Shown here: piece after piece, positions 22,224 to 22,229 of the stretch | How positions within the stretch are numbered: the first letter of the stretch is position 1 | Layout of the letters: the number at the start of each line of letters is the position of its first letter | NCBI GenBank assembly: GCA_964469555.1 | Contig: CAYYAQ010000087.1 | Span: 1-22,229 of the forward strand | Length of the DNA: 22,229 bases | DNA from: CAYYAQ01 sp964469555 | Lineage (GTDB): Bacteria > Planctomycetota > UBA1135 > UBA2386 | Reading direction: 5' to 3' | Position numbers and translations under genes: made by a program | Notes under the pieces: model-generated | Told to the model about the DNA's origin: nothing | The model's database searches: none | Seen by the model: only the letters and a program-made list of their open reading frames with translations

Positions 22224-22229
22224 GTTTGC

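Overview
The window is about 22 kb of GC-rich bacterial chromosome, and its gene content points to the Planctomycetota or another member of the PVC superphylum. Three things support this. There is a large secreted protein joining an SGNH-type domain, a PVC-type membrane-bound dehydrogenase propeller and a blue-copper domain. There are several exported enzymes whose signal peptides end in Ala-Gln. There is also a C-terminal fragment resembling the beta-rich tails common in planctomycete secreted proteins. The taxonomic call is inference. I see no rRNA, tRNA, CRISPR array, transposase, integrase or phage genes.

Layout, left to right. Positions 1-2285 (+ strand) hold housekeeping genes: the 3' end of DNA polymerase I (polA) and a complete single-chain glycyl-tRNA synthetase. 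Positions 2282-5595 (- strand) hold a translationally coupled pair: a 628-residue protein of unknown function and an HD-GYP-type phosphohydrolase. Both appear to carry the same N-terminal module. The HD-GYP gene converges on glyS with overlapping stop codons. Positions 5807-6352 (- strand) encode a small HNH nuclease. Positions 6600-9701 (+ strand) encode a secreted S9 (DPP-IV-like) peptidase with long low-complexity inserts, including a Lys/Thr-rich 8-residue tandem repeat placed between the catalytic Ser and Asp. A strong hairpin follows it.

Positions 9779-10132 (+) hold a short ORF that looks like the tail of a secreted structural protein. From 10143 to 21899 everything is on the - strand. 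In transcription order it runs: exported M20 amidohydrolase, exported beta-propeller lactonase-like protein, the SGNH/PVC-dehydrogenase/cupredoxin protein, a decayed membrane glycosyltransferase-like gene, a class III (glutathione-dependent formaldehyde dehydrogenase type) alcohol dehydrogenase, an alpha/beta hydrolase, a long acyl-CoA dehydrogenase-like protein, and a GT4 glycosyltransferase broken by one extra base in a 9-base homopolymer. The first four are joined by 0-nt spacing or 4-nt start/stop overlaps, so they form a coupled operon. A 42-residue lipoprotein-like gene with a strong ribosome binding site lies at the right edge (- strand).

How they may work together (inference): the M20/lactonase/PVC-cupredoxin group looks like an envelope pathway that oxidises and hydrolyses small carbohydrate- or amide-type substrates, with a copper site in place of the usual heme as electron acceptor. 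The HD-GYP pair looks like a signalling or regulatory module. The most unusual items are the histone-tail-like insert in the peptidase catalytic domain, the cupredoxin-terminated PVC protein, the shared N-terminal module of the HD-GYP pair, and two broken genes (GT4 at a homopolymer; a GT39-like gene with TGA at an expected Trp and a large internal deletion).
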